Notes: generated by a model not told the origin, from the letters alone. A DNA stretch of 64,000 nt from JAAYUJ01 sp963698165 (GCA_963698165.1 CAVOPT010000006.1:62001-126000), one strand, 5' to 3'; positions 34,119-44,537 are shown, counted from the first letter of the stretch. Translations and numbers: made by a program.

Positions 34119-35642
34119 TTAAGACCGGTCAGGCGGGACCTGCATGGTCTTGTCATCCTTGGAATCCTCCGCGCCGGGCGAATCATGCCCCGGGGGATTT
34201 TCTCCCGTGAGGTACCGGTGGATGGCGAAAGCCGCCTTTTTCCCCTGTCCCATGGCGCTGATGACCGTGGCGGCGCCGGAGACGATATCCCCGGCGGCGT
34301 AGACGCCCGGCTTCGATGTCGCCATGGTTTCTGTATCGACCACGATGGTCCCTTTCCTTGTCACTTCCATGTCCCGTGAGGTCTGGGGCACCAGGGGGTT
34401 GGGCATGTTGCCGATGGCAATGATGACCGTGTCGGCCGGAACCACAAACTCACTCCCCTTGATGGGAACCGGCCTGCGCCTTCCGGATGCGTCCGGCTCA
34501 CCCAGTTCCATCTTCAGACACTCGAGGCCCGTGACCCGCTTCTTTTCGTCCGTGAGCACCCGAATCGGACTGGTGAGGAGGTGGAAGACGACTCCCTCTT
34601 CCTCGGCGTGGTGGATTTCCTCGGCCCTGGCGGGCATCTCGGCCCTGCTGCGCCGGTAGACGATGGTGGAATTGGCCCCCAGGCGAAGGGCCGTCCTGGC
34701 CGAATCCATGGCGACATTTCCGCCGCCCACCGTCACGGCGTTTCGGGGCCGTATGGGGGTCGTGGCGTGCCTTGGAAAATCGTAGGCCTTCATGAGATTG
34801 GCCCGGGTGAGGAACTCGTTGGCGGAGAAGACACCGATGGCATTTTCTCCCGGGATCCCCAGGAACATGGGAAGCCCCGCGCCGGTCCCGATGAAGACCG
34901 CGTCGAAGCCTTTCTCGAGGAGCTGGTCCACCGTCTCGGTCTTTCCGATGACGTAGTCCGTGTGCATCTTCACTCCCAGCCGCATGAGATTTCCGATCTC
35001 GTACTGGACAATTTCCTTCGGAAGCCTGAATTCAGGGATGCCGTACATGAGGACCCCTCCAGGAAGATGCAGGGCCTCGAAGATCACCACGTCGTGGCCC
35101 CATCGCACCAGGTCTCCGGCGACCGTGATTCCAGCCGGTCCCGCGCCGACCACGGCGATCCGTTTTCGGGTGGAAGCCGCCCTGACGGGAAGGGGCTCTC
35201 CCCCGCGCAGCCTTGTGTAATCCGCCGCGAAGCGCTCCAGCCGCCCTACGGCAACCGGATCTCCCTTCTTGCCCAGAATGCACAGAGATTCGCACTGGGA
35301 TTCCTGAGGGCACACACGGCCGCACACGGCGGGCAGGGCATTCTGCTCCTTGAGCTTGATCAGCGCGTCTATGAATTTCCCCTCCGCGATGAGTCTCACG
35401 AATCCGGGAATGTTGATGTTCACGGGGCAGCCCTGGACACAACCCGGCTTCTTGCAGTCCAGGCAGCGGCTGGCCTCCAGGACAGCCATCTCTTCGGAAT
35501 ATCCCCTCGGCACTTCCTCGAAATTGTGCCGCCTTCGCCGGGGACTCTGCTCCGGCATGGGCTGACGGGGGATTTTCTTCCTTTTCGGCTTGGCTTCCTT
35601 GTCCGGGGCCGGTTCATTTTTTTCTGGGATTTTGTCTTCCAT
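34119..35642 (-). CDS. NfnB/GltD-like NADPH-dependent flavoprotein
   Basis: A 507-residue FAD and iron-sulfur protein of the glutamate-synthase small-subunit/NfnB (SudA) family. A basic N-terminal extension precedes the Cys-rich [4Fe-4S] segment (CLDCKKPGCVQGCPVNINIP, then CGRVCPQESQCESLC). FAD-binding GAGPAGITVAGDL and NADPH-binding VGGGNVAMDSARTALRLGA follow, ending with VYAAGDIVSGAATVISAMGQ. NfnB carries the bifurcating FAD and the NADPH site. It is downstream of the NfnA-containing fusion on the same strand (131 nt gap), so the two halves of Nfn are adjacent. Lone GltD activity is the alternative. Confidence 0.88.
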   Translation of the reverse strand: MEDKIPEKNEPAPDKEAKPKRKKIPRQPMPEQSPRRRRHNFEEVPRGYSEEMAVLEASRCLDCKKPGCVQGCPVNINIPGFVRLIAEGKFIDALIKLKEQNALPAVCGRVCPQESQCESLCILGKKGDPVAVGRLERFAADYTRLRGGEPLPVRAASTRKRIAVVGAGPAGITVAGDLVRWGHDVVIFEALHLPGGVLMYGIPEFRLPKEIVQYEIGNLMRLGVKMHTDYVIGKTETVDQLLEKGFDAVFIGTGAGLPMFLGIPGENAIGVFSANEFLTRANLMKAYDFPRHATTPIRPRNAVTVGGGNVAMDSARTALRLGANSTIVYRRSRAEMPARAEEIHHAEEEGVVFHLLTSPIRVLTDEKKRVTGLECLKMELGEPDASGRRRPVPIKGSEFVVPADTVIIAIGNMPNPLVPQTSRDMEVTRKGTIVVDTETMATSKPGVYAAGDIVSGAATVISAMGQGKKAAFAIHRYLTGENPPGHDSPGAEDSKDDKTMQVPPDRS

Positions 35643-35773
35643 GCGAATCCTCGGAGGGGTGATGGATATTTCTTCTTGTTCTCATGCACTTCCTATCAGG
35701 TGAATTCCACATGCTCACAAGAGGGACCAATCTTCAGGCGCCACCGAGGTTGAACGGTTTCGTTTCACCGGCC

Positions 35774-38281
35774 TCAGTGAGCGCAGGCGTGTCCGCCCTT
35801 GGCATGGCGAAGCTCCTCGCTTCCCCATGGATTTGCACCCTGGGGCAGGGCCTCGATTTCTTCCCGGGCGTAAGCGGCCCTGCGGGAAAAAAGCTCATCC
35901 CAGTCCACGGCATGGGCGTCGAACATGGGCCCGTCCACACAGGCAAAGCGGGTGCTCCCTGCGACGGACACGCGGCACGCCCCACACATCCCCGTCCCGT
36001 CCACCATGATGGGATTCAATGCCACGTAGGTCGGAACACCGTAGGGTCTGCTCGCTTCGGCGACCATGCGCATCATGAAGGTGCACCCGATGGCCACGAA
36101 TTGATCCACCGCAACGCCGCTCTCCATGAGGCTCACGAACACCTCCTGCACGCCGCCCTTCCTGCCGCGGCTGCCGTCCTTGGTGGCCAGGTGGAGCTCG
36201 TCGCAAACCGACCTCATCTCGTCTTCCATGTAGAACAGGTAATCGCTCGATGCCTCGATGATTCCAATCACGCGGTTCCCAGCCTCCTTCAATTCCCTGG
36301 CAATGGGATAGATGCCGCCGATGCCGTAGCACCCGCCCCCAAGGACCACCGTGCCTTTCTTCTCAACCGGGAAAGGCATCCCGAGGGGCCCCGTCACGTG
36401 GGCGATCCGATCCCCTCGCTTCAGACCGGCAACTTCCCGGCTCGAGCGGCCCACTTCTTCGATGATCAGGGTGATGGACCCTTCATCCCCGTTCCAGTCC
36501 ACAAGGGTGAAGGGAACCCGCTCCGAGGTCTCCTTGACCATGAGGATGACAAACTGGCCGGGCCTGGCGTATCGCGCCACCTGGGGAGCCTGAATTTTCA
36601 CCATGTGGAAATTGGGGATCACCTCGCGCCTCTCGAGGACCGGATATCCCCCTTCCAGTCCCTCGGGCAAGGGTTCGACCGGCGAAGTGGGAAGTCCGAG
36701 GGACTCGAGGGCACAGACGAAGTCAGCCAGGAGATGCCCTCGGTAGCGGGTCGGGATGTCCGCAACCTTTCGACGTGGAAGTCCGGAGAACGGGGCAGGC
36801 GGCATGTCCTGGGCGATCCTCCCCGTGATCTCTCCCACGGACTCGTATCCAAAACCGTCCAGACCCATGGCCTTCGCGAGCTCCCGGACGATCACCCACT
36901 CGGGCCTGGCGCTCCCGGGAACCGGAGTGATGGCGGGAAAGGCTTTCACCGTGCCCGCCGCGTTCCGATAGGTTCCCTCAACTTCCGAGAGGACCGCCGC
37001 GGGAAGGATCACGTCCGCCGTTTCCGTCGCCTTCGACGGCAGACAGTCGATGACCGCCCGGTATTCCATACGGCACAGGGCATCACCATCCAGGAAATCT
37101 CCCGTCACGAGGACCGCCTTGATGCTTCCTGAGAGCAACGCCGCTTTCACCTCCGGCGGCTGGAGAGCGTCCAATCCCATGGCTGCCGGCACGTTGCCTG
37201 CCACCGCCCCGAGAGCCCCGGCGAATTGTTCGTAGACGTACCGGTCCTCCCTCGAGCACGACTCCGTGATGAGGACGGCCAAAGATTCCCGGTGTTTCGT
37301 CAGGCCCTGCGAAGCCACGGCTATCGCTTCTTCCCATGGCACCGGAATGAGGTCGCCGTTCTCCCGGAGCATGGGCATCTTCAGCCGGTCCGGAGAATTG
37401 ACGATCTGAGGGTAGACAAACCTTCCGACGGCGCACAGACTGGCCTCCCGGGTGAACTCAGTCATGCGGCTCGCAACCATGCGCCTGGACTTGGTGAGGA
37501 CTAAGAAGGAACACCCCTCGGGGCAAAGGGTGCAGGCGGAATGGGTTTCCCCTTCGACTTCGCCGTACCACCGGGCGTAGCGGTCCGTGAGGGTTCCCGT
37601 CGGGCAGATGTCGATGCACGACCCGCAAAAGGTGCACCCCGAGTACACATGGCTCTTGTGAAACGCCGTTCCCAGTCGCGCCCATCTGCCGCGATTGATG
37701 ATGCTGATGGCGGGAGAGCCGTGGATCTTTTCGCAAATTCTCCAGCATCGGCCGCACAGGATGCAGAGGTTGTAATCCCTGTCCATGAACGGGTCGTGGC
37801 GCTCCAGGTTGTGGGCCGAATAGAGGGTGGGCAGGTTGAGCTCGTGCTTATCGATTCCCAGGGCCAGGCTGCGCAGGGAGCACTCGTCCCGGTTGCTGCA
37901 GAACCCGCATCGGGTGGTTCTCCCGGCTTTGATGGTCTGGGGCCGGTACTTCTCGCACAGCTCCCTGTGGTCACAAACCAGGCAGGCGTTGGGATGGCCC
38001 GAGAGCATCAACTCCAGAATCCGGTTGCGCAGACTCCGAAGCTCTTCGGTCTCCGTCCTCACCACCATCCCCTCGGCAGCGGGCGTCGTGCACGAGGTGG
38101 GATACCCGCGAACCCCCTCGATCTCCACGATGCACATGCGGCACGCGCCGTAAGGATTGAGATCCTCGTGATCGCAGATGGTCGGGATCCCGATGCCGGC
38201 GTTGCGCGCGGCCTGGAGTACCGTGGCGCCCTCATCGGCTTCCACGAATCGACCGTCTATGGTCAGCTTGATTTTGCCCAT
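35774..38281 (-). CDS. fusion of a NuoG-type N-terminal module with an NfnA-type ferredoxin-NADP reductase
   Basis: An 835-residue composite. Residues 1-80 are a [2Fe-2S] ferredoxin (Cys 36, 47, 50, 64). His96 and Cys 100, 103 and 109 form the His-Cys3 [4Fe-4S] site; Cys 173-183 and 216-226 give two 4Fe-4S ferredoxin motifs; Cys 250, 253, 257 and 283 resemble the N7 site. Residues 290-520 are a shortened NuoG-like molybdopterin-fold remnant (TADVILPAAVLSEVEGTYRN). Residues 545-800 are NfnA/SudB-like: FAD (ARPGQFVIL, VPFTLVDW), NAD (GGGCYGIGGIYPIARELKE) and a C-terminal [2Fe-2S] (Cys 766, 769, 781). It would wire a NuoEF-type NADH site to an Nfn core. Confidence 0.9.
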   Translation of the reverse strand: MGKIKLTIDGRFVEADEGATVLQAARNAGIGIPTICDHEDLNPYGACRMCIVEIEGVRGYPTSCTTPAAEGMVVRTETEELRSLRNRILELMLSGHPNACLVCDHRELCEKYRPQTIKAGRTTRCGFCSNRDECSLRSLALGIDKHELNLPTLYSAHNLERHDPFMDRDYNLCILCGRCWRICEKIHGSPAISIINRGRWARLGTAFHKSHVYSGCTFCGSCIDICPTGTLTDRYARWYGEVEGETHSACTLCPEGCSFLVLTKSRRMVASRMTEFTREASLCAVGRFVYPQIVNSPDRLKMPMLRENGDLIPVPWEEAIAVASQGLTKHRESLAVLITESCSREDRYVYEQFAGALGAVAGNVPAAMGLDALQPPEVKAALLSGSIKAVLVTGDFLDGDALCRMEYRAVIDCLPSKATETADVILPAAVLSEVEGTYRNAAGTVKAFPAITPVPGSARPEWVIVRELAKAMGLDGFGYESVGEITGRIAQDMPPAPFSGLPRRKVADIPTRYRGHLLADFVCALESLGLPTSPVEPLPEGLEGGYPVLERREVIPNFHMVKIQAPQVARYARPGQFVILMVKETSERVPFTLVDWNGDEGSITLIIEEVGRSSREVAGLKRGDRIAHVTGPLGMPFPVEKKGTVVLGGGCYGIGGIYPIARELKEAGNRVIGIIEASSDYLFYMEDEMRSVCDELHLATKDGSRGRKGGVQEVFVSLMESGVAVDQFVAIGCTFMMRMVAEASRPYGVPTYVALNPIMVDGTGMCGACRVSVAGSTRFACVDGPMFDAHAVDWDELFSRRAAYAREEIEALPQGANPWGSEELRHAKGGHACAH

Positions 38282-38336
38282 TCCTTATCTCCCACATTCC
38301 GCCTGACGGCGGGTGGATGTCTTGGCTGAACTTTAA

Positions 38337-40193
38337 TCAGTCCACGATAACGGATGCGAACTTGCACGCGGACCGACATGACCCGCAGCGGATACAGATC
38401 TCCTGGTTGATCTGATGAGGCTGCTTCTTCTCGCCCGAGACGGCATCCACAGGGCAGATGAGGGCGCAGGCCCGGCATCCCGTGCACTTTTCCTGGTCGA
38501 TGGTGAAGGTGATCAGCTCCCTGCAGACTCCGGCGGGGCATTTCCCCTTCTCCACATGGGCCCTGTACTCGTCCTCGAAGTGCCGCAGCGTGGTGAGCAC
38601 CGGGTTGGGCGCCGTCTGGCCCAAACCGCAGAGAGAACCCTTCTTTACCGTGTCCCCGATCAACTTCAGCTGCTCGATCTGCCGCGCGGTGCCTCTGCCC
38701 TCGCAAATGTCCGTGAGGATCCGCAACAGGTGTTGCGTTCCCATCCTGCACGGGACGCACTTGCCGCAGGACTCGTTTTCCGTGAACGTGAGGAAGTACC
38801 GGGCCACATCCACCATGCAGGATTCCTCGTCGATGACGATCATCCCGCCGGAACCCATGATGGAACCCACCTCGGCCAGTCTCTCGTAATCCACCGGGAG
38901 ATCGAGATACCGTGCGGGGATGCATCCCCCGGAAGGCCCTCCCGTCTGAACGGCCTTGAATTCCTTCCCGCCGAGAATGCCGCCTCCCACTTCCTCAACG
39001 ATGGTGCGAAGCGTGATTCCCATGGGCACCTCGATGAGCCCCGTCCGGTTGATCTTCCCGGCCAAGGCGAAGGTCTTGGTCCCCTTGCTCTTCTCAGTGC
39101 CGTACTGGGCATACCACGCAGCACCCTTTTCCATGATGGCGGAGACGGAAGCCAGGGTTTCCACGTTGTTGATGTTGGTGGGCTTGCCGAAGAGGCCCGC
39201 CACCGCGGGAAACGGGGGCCGGGAACGGGGCATGCCGCGCCTTCCCTCGATGCTTTGCATCAAGGCGGTTTCCTCTCCGCACACGAAGGCCCCGGCTCCC
39301 TTCTTGATCTTGATGTCGAAGTCGAACCCGGAATCGAGGATGCTCTGCCCCAGGAACCCGTTCCTCTTCATGGCCTCGATGGCCGTCTGGATCCGTTCGA
39401 TGGCAAGAGGATACTCGGCGCGACAATAGACATAGCCGACGGAGGCGCCAATGGCGTATCCGGCGATGACCAGGCCCTCGAGGACCGCATGGGGGTCCCC
39501 CTCGAGAACCGATCGATCCATGAAGGCTCCGGGGTCTCCCTCGTCGGCATTGCAGATCACATACTTGACCTCTGCCGCCGATTTCCTTGCAAAGCCCCAC
39601 TTGAGGCCCGTCGGAAATCCCGCGCCTCCCCTGCCCCGAAGGCCTGAGGCCTTGATCTCCTCGATCACGTTCTCCTGAGACATGCCCAGGGCATGCACCA
39701 ACCCCGAATAGCCGCCCCTGGCGATGTAGTGGTTGATGTTGGTCGGATCGATGATCCCGCAGTTGCGCAGAACGATCCGAACCTGGTGGCTGATCATGGG
39801 AAGTGCACGGAAGGCGGGTATCCCGTTTGAAGACTCGCTCTCCATGGTTGCCAGGGCATGATCCGTGAGGGGGGTGCCTGCCAGAAGGTGGGATTCGACC
39901 AACTCGGGGACGAGCTTCGGTTCCACTCCGTGATAGAGCACCCGACCGCCGGCCTTCCCCCTGAGCTCCACCAGGACTTCCGCGTAGCAGAGTCCAAGGC
40001 AGCCCACTTCGAAGAGCCCGACCTGACCGGAAAGGGACCGTTTTTCGAACTCCTCCCGGAACGCCTGCATCACTTCCAACGCTCCGGCTGCCCTCCCGCA
40101 GGTCGCCGACCCCACAAGGACGAGTGGCTGTTCCGAATGGGTGAATCGCTCCCATTCGCCGCGTGCCTGATTTTGAATCTCCAGAAAATTCAT
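38337..40193 (-). CDS. NuoF-like NADH-binding iron-sulfur flavoprotein (HydB/FdhB type)
   Basis: A 618-residue protein. The N-terminal thioredoxin-like [2Fe-2S] domain (about 20-110; Cys 32, 65 and 69 among its ligands) precedes the NADH/FMN core with ASGLRGRGGAGFPTGLKW (about 182-199). The N3-type [4Fe-4S] site is ESCGKCVPCRMGT, and two C-terminal 4Fe-4S motifs (CTGCRACALICP and CIRCGSCRSACK) follow. These extra domains are typical of HydB in bifurcating hydrogenases and of NADH-dependent formate dehydrogenases. It overlaps the NuoE-like gene by four bases. No hydrogenase or formate dehydrogenase catalytic subunit lies nearby, which suggests a transhydrogenase. Confidence 0.92.
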   Translation of the reverse strand: MNFLEIQNQARGEWERFTHSEQPLVLVGSATCGRAAGALEVMQAFREEFEKRSLSGQVGLFEVGCLGLCYAEVLVELRGKAGGRVLYHGVEPKLVPELVESHLLAGTPLTDHALATMESESSNGIPAFRALPMISHQVRIVLRNCGIIDPTNINHYIARGGYSGLVHALGMSQENVIEEIKASGLRGRGGAGFPTGLKWGFARKSAAEVKYVICNADEGDPGAFMDRSVLEGDPHAVLEGLVIAGYAIGASVGYVYCRAEYPLAIERIQTAIEAMKRNGFLGQSILDSGFDFDIKIKKGAGAFVCGEETALMQSIEGRRGMPRSRPPFPAVAGLFGKPTNINNVETLASVSAIMEKGAAWYAQYGTEKSKGTKTFALAGKINRTGLIEVPMGITLRTIVEEVGGGILGGKEFKAVQTGGPSGGCIPARYLDLPVDYERLAEVGSIMGSGGMIVIDEESCMVDVARYFLTFTENESCGKCVPCRMGTQHLLRILTDICEGRGTARQIEQLKLIGDTVKKGSLCGLGQTAPNPVLTTLRHFEDEYRAHVEKGKCPAGVCRELITFTIDQEKCTGCRACALICPVDAVSGEKKQPHQINQEICIRCGSCRSACKFASVIVD

Positions 40194-40654
40194 TTGTTGC
40201 CCTCGATCAGCTTTTCCGTCTTCCTGGCAGTCATCCGCCCATAGACTCTTTCATCCACCACAACCACCGGGGCCAGCGCACACGACCCGAAACAGGCCAC
40301 CCGCTCCAGGCTGAAGTTGCCGTCTTCCGTCGTCTCCCCTGCTGCAATCCCGAGCCTGCGGACGACCGACTCGAGGATGAGCCCGCTTCCCCGCACATGG
40401 CACGCCGTCCCCTGGCAGACTTTCACATGGTGTTTCCCCGGGGGGTGGAAACGAAACTGGGCGTAGAAGGTGGCCACTCCAAAGACGTCGTTTTCCGAGA
40501 GGCCGAGGTGCCGGGCAATGCGCTCCACAGCTTCGGGAGACAAGTAGGAGAGACAGTCCTGCACATCCTGCAGGATGGGAATGAGGTTATCCCTGCCTTG
40601 ATCGTGGCGGGCCAGGACGTCCTCGATTGCACCGTTCGTGGAACCTGTGTTCAT
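40190..40654 (-). CDS. NuoE-like [2Fe-2S] subunit
   Basis: A 154-residue thioredoxin-fold [2Fe-2S] protein of the NuoE/HydC family. Cluster ligands are the Cys in VCQGTACHVRGSGL and the Cys residues in RVACFGSCALAPVVVVDERV. The N-terminal helical bundle (DVQDCLSYLSPEAVERIARH) matches the family. It is the first gene of a minus-strand operon running through NuoF-like, the NuoG/NfnA fusion and probably NfnB. GAAGGAG precedes the ATG. A TATAAT box (40682-40677, minus strand) lies 23 nt upstream of the ATG as a possible -10 without a clear -35. Confidence 0.93.
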   Translation of the reverse strand: MNTGSTNGAIEDVLARHDQGRDNLIPILQDVQDCLSYLSPEAVERIARHLGLSENDVFGVATFYAQFRFHPPGKHHVKVCQGTACHVRGSGLILESVVRRLGIAAGETTEDGNFSLERVACFGSCALAPVVVVDERVYGRMTARKTEKLIEGNK

Positions 40655-41101
40655 CTTCTATACTCCTTCGGTCGGGATTATAACCCGGACGACAAGATCT
40701 TCCCTTGGGTGAGCAGGCATGGGCCTGTCAACTGCTGAGAGCATCCGCGGCAGAGCCGCCAGCGTGAAAGATATTATCAAAACCCTGATCCTGCAACGTT
40801 CTTTTGCCTTGAATCGTTGAGCGACCTGTGTCAGAATTGATCCCGATTTTGAGTGCTCTCACGAACCATGCTGCCGTGGAATCTCCCTGTGCTCATTGCC
40901 CGCGATTCAGCGCGCGACCAGAAGCTTTCTCCATCGTCTTCCTGACTCATTGCATCGGTAAAACCCCGAGTCCCTGCCGGGGATTTCAATCCACTCATTA
41001 AAGATCTGCTTTTGCTCACTGCAACGCATTCCGTCCGCAGCGAAGCAACCCTTGCATGGAAACCCGCCATCTCAGGCCACAGGCGTTCAGGAGGAATTCT
41101 G
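40655..41101. other. 447-bp divergent intergenic region between the Nfn-like and Hdr-like clusters
   Basis: It carries a minus-strand -10-like TATAAT at 40682-40677 and, near 40963-40981, a short hairpin (CCCCG/CGGGG). No gene is seen. An in-phase extension of the HdrA frame to 41012 is not preferred, because AGGAGG (41090-41095) precedes the ATG at 41102. The region is a likely shared regulatory space for two redox operons. Confidence 0.45.
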
Positions 41102-44100
41102 ATGACTCACCAAGTTGGCAACGGGACCATCGGGTCGGTTCTGGTGGTCGGTGGTGGAATCGCCGGCATTCAAGCCGCTCTGGACCTGGCCAATTCCGGC
41201 TACTATGTGCACCTGCTGGAGAAGGGCCCCGCCATCGGAGGCGGAATGGCCCAACTGGACAAAACCTTCCCCACCAATGAATGCGCCATGTGAATCATTT
41301 CCCCCAAGCTGGTCGAGGTCGGCCGGCACCTGAACATCAATCTTCTGACCAACTCCCAGATTGAGGGCCTTGAAGGGGAAGAGGGCCGTTTCCAGGCGAA
41401 GATCCTCCAGAAGCCCCGGCACGTGGACCTGGACAAGTGCATCGCGTGCGGAGCATGCAGCGAAAAGTGCCCGTCCGTGGTCGTCGATTCCTACAACGCC
41501 GGACTGGGCAAACGCAAGGCCATATACAAGTATTACGCGCAGGCCATTCCGTCGGGTTATGCCATCGATGCTCCAAACTGCCGCCAGCTGGGCCATGGCA
41601 AGAAGTGCGGCATCTGCGCGAAGATCTGCCCCGTTGAAGCGGTGAACTATGAGGAGAAGGAGAAGACCCTGGAACTGGAAGTCGGGGCAGTCATTCTGGC
41701 CACCGGTTTCCATGCCTTCGATCCCAGCCGGTTCGACACGTACGCTTACGCCGCCCATCCCAACGTGGTCACCGCCCTGGAGTTTGAAAGGCTCCTGAGC
41801 GCCGGCGGCCCCACCGCCGGGCACCTGGAACGCCCCTCCGCCATGGCCCTGCACATGGAGATCGGGCAACTGGAGAAAGAACACGGCAAGCTCCTGAAAC
41901 AATTGAAGCAACTGGAAGAAGAGCAGGGGAAGGCTGCCGGGGAGGGGACTCGAGAAGAAAACACCGCCGGGGAAACCGTCTCCCAGGGGGAACAGGCAGT
42001 GTCTCCCGCTTCGCGGCTGAACTCCCTCGAAGAAACGCTCGGAAGACTCAGGGCAAAAGCCGCCGCCGAGCGCGAACCCAGAAAGATCGCCTGGCTCCAG
42101 TGCGTGGGATCCAGGGACATCAACCGTTGCGACAACGGCTACTGCTCGGGTGTTTGCTGCATGTACGCCATCAAGGAGGCGGTGATTGCCAGGGAACACT
42201 CCAAGGAGGGGCTCGAGGCGGCCATCTTCTTCATGGACATGCGCACCTACGGCAAGGAATTCGAGCAGTATTATCAGCGGGCCAGCGAAAGCGGGGTCCG
42301 GTTCGTGCGCTCCCGGATCCACAGCATCGAGCCTCTGCCCGAATCGGATGGTCTCCGCCTGGGTTACGTGACGGATTCGGGCGAGATGGTGGATGAAGAC
42401 TTCGACATGGTGGTCCTCTCGGTGGGTCTCGAACCTTCACAGGACTCGCAGGAGCTCGCCCACAGGCTCGGGATAGAGCTGAATCACTACAACTTCGCGA
42501 CCACGAACAGTTTCAACCCGGTGGGGACGTCCAGGCCCGGCGTGTTCGTGTGCGGAGTCCTCCAGGGGCCCAAGGACATCCCCATGGCCGTCATGGAAGC
42601 CTCCGCGGCCGCCGGGGCCGCTGCGAGCCGCCTTGCATCCTCCCGCAACACCCTGGTCAGGGAAAAGACCTTTCCCGAGGAGCGGGATGTGAGCCGGGAA
42701 TCCCCACGGATCGGGGTTTTCGTGTGCAACTGCGGCGTCAACATTTCGAGCGTTGTCCGGGTGCCTGAAGTCGTGGAGTATGCCAGGACCCTGCCCAACG
42801 TTGCTTATGTTCAGGAGAATCTTTTCTCCTGCTCCCAGGACGCTCAGGACAGGCTCGTGAGCATCATCGGGGAGCACAGCCTCAACCGGGTCGTGGTGGC
42901 CGCGTGTTCTCCCCGCACCCATGAGCCCCTCTTTCAGGAGACGATCCGCAACAGCGGTCTCAACAAGTACCTCTTCGAGCAGGCCAACATCCGGGATCAA
43001 TGCTCCTGGGTCCATGCGGCGAATCCCGACGCCGCCACGGAGAAGGCGAAGGACCTCGTGCGCATGGCCGTCTCCCGGGCAGCCCTCATCGAACCCCTGC
43101 CCATGCCTTCCGTTCCCGTGACCCAGGCGGCCCTCGTCGTCGGGGGCGGCGTGGCGGGAATGGTCAGTGCCCTCACCCTTGCCCGGCAGGGCTTCAAGGC
43201 CCACATCGTCGAGAAGAAAGACCGTCTTGGAGGACACGGGCGCAAGGTACACCAGACCTGGAAAGGGGAAAACGTCGACGATTACCTTGCGGACCTCATC
43301 GAAGAGGTGAAGGGGCACCCGGACATCGAGGTGCATCTCAATACTGAGGTGAAGGGCACCTCGGGATATGTGGGCAATTTCAGGACCGAGGTTTCCACCA
43401 ACGGCGCCGAAATCATCCGGGAACTGGAGCACGGGGTCACCATCATCGCCGTCGGGGCGCATTCGCTGGAGCCGGATGAATATCTGTACGGGAAGAGCAG
43501 CCGCGTATTCCGCTGGCATGAACTGGACGAGGCCTGGGAGAGCGACCTGGTGCGCGATGCCCAAAGCGCGGTTTTCATCCAGTGTGTCGGCTCCCGGGAA
43601 CCACACCGCCCCCACTGCAGCCGGATCTGCTGCACGTTCTCCGTGCAGAAGGCCATCGATCTCAAGGAACGGAATCCGGACATGGACGTCACCGTCCTCT
43701 ACAGGGACATCCGCACCTACGGGGAGCGGGAGGATCTCTACAGGGAAGCCCGGAGGCGGGGTGTCCTGTTCATCCGTTTCGACCTGGAGAACAAGCCCGT
43801 CGTGAGAGAGGGTGATGGAGGGGCTCTTGAGGTCTCCGTGGTGGACCACGTGCTGCAGCGCCCCGTTGTGCTCAAGCCGGACTTCATCACGTTGGCTTCC
43901 GCCATCGAGACGCGGGGAGCCGATGAGCTGGCCAAGCTTTTCAAGGTTCCCCTGAGCCAGGACAAATTCTTCCTCGAAGTCCACATGAAGCTGAGGCCGG
44001 TGGACTTCGCCACCGACGGCATCTTCGTTTGCGGGCTGGCCCACTACCCCAAGCCCATTGACGAGAGCATCGCCCAGGCTCAGGCCGCGGCGGCCCGTGC

Positions 44101-44380
44101 CGCAACCATTCTTGCCCAGAAGACCATCGACGTCGAGGGGGTCGTGGCCCAGGTGGACCAGTCCCTCTGCCGAGGCTGCGGCAAATGTGTGGAAGTCTGC
44201 CCCTATGGAGCCCCTCAGCTCCAGGAGCTCAGTGAAGACATGAGCGTGTCGGAAATCCAGGAAGCCCTCTGCAAAGGTTGCGGGGCCTGTGCCGTGGCGT
44301 GTCCCACCGGGGCCGCCGCCATCCGGCATTTCAATGACGGTGAAGTCCTCACCATGGTGGAGGCGGCCCTCTGTAGATGA
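41102..44380 (+). CDS. hdrA: HdrA-type double-FAD iron-sulfur selenoprotein (UGA-encoded Sec 64)
   Basis: A 1092-residue HdrA-like protein that reads through UGA at 41291-41293. Domains: first FAD domain (VLVVGGGIAGIQAALDLA), then TNECAMUIISPKLVEVG with Sec64, then a 4Fe-4S site (Cys 113, 116, 119, 123) and CGICAKICP (about 169-177). A charged coiled-coil (about 258-320) and QCVGSRD/CMYAIKEA segments follow, then a second half with IGVFVCNCGVNISS, ACSPRTHEPLFQETI, a second FAD site (ALVVGGGVAGMVSAL, about 680) and two C-terminal 4Fe-4S motifs (CRGCGKCVEVCP, CKGCGACAVACP). HdrA carries the bifurcating FAD of heterodisulfide-reductase complexes. A standard annotation would break it at the UGA. 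Confidence 0.92.
41309..41326 (+). promoter_or_regulatory. SECIS-like stem-loop for the HdrA UGA
   Basis: CTGGTCG (41309-41315) pairs with CGGCCGG (41320-41326), including two G-U pairs, around loop AGGT. It starts 15 nt after the UGA. The position and GGU-type loop match the bacterial SECIS. Confidence 0.75.
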
Positions 44381-44427
44381 TGTTCTGCTTGACGTCTACG
44401 CTTTTTTTGTAACCTACGGATATTCTG

Positions 44428-44510
44428 GACCACGAAGGACACGAAGGGCGCGGAGAAGGCTTCAGTTGTTCTCCTGATCTGGTTCCTTCGTGCTCTTCGT
44501 GCTCTTCGTG
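44428..44510. repeat. intergenic inverted-repeat element, copy D (CACGAAG type)
   Basis: Left arm CCACGAAGGACACGAAGGGC, right arm CTTCGTGCTCTTCGTG repeated. It has the same architecture as copies A-C and E but a different unit, and sits between hdrA and the first mvhD. Confidence 0.7.
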
Positions 44511-44537
44511 TTTAGCTGACAAGAAGGGAAGTCGCCT

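Noticed and set aside
40955..41000. CRISPR-repeat-like string (CCGGGGATTTCAATCC) upstream of hdrA
   Set aside because: It occurs once, with no second copy or spacer periodicity nearby.
42437..44329. 630-residue minus-strand frame inside hdrA
   Set aside because: Antisense shadow of the HdrA frame, without any domain pattern.
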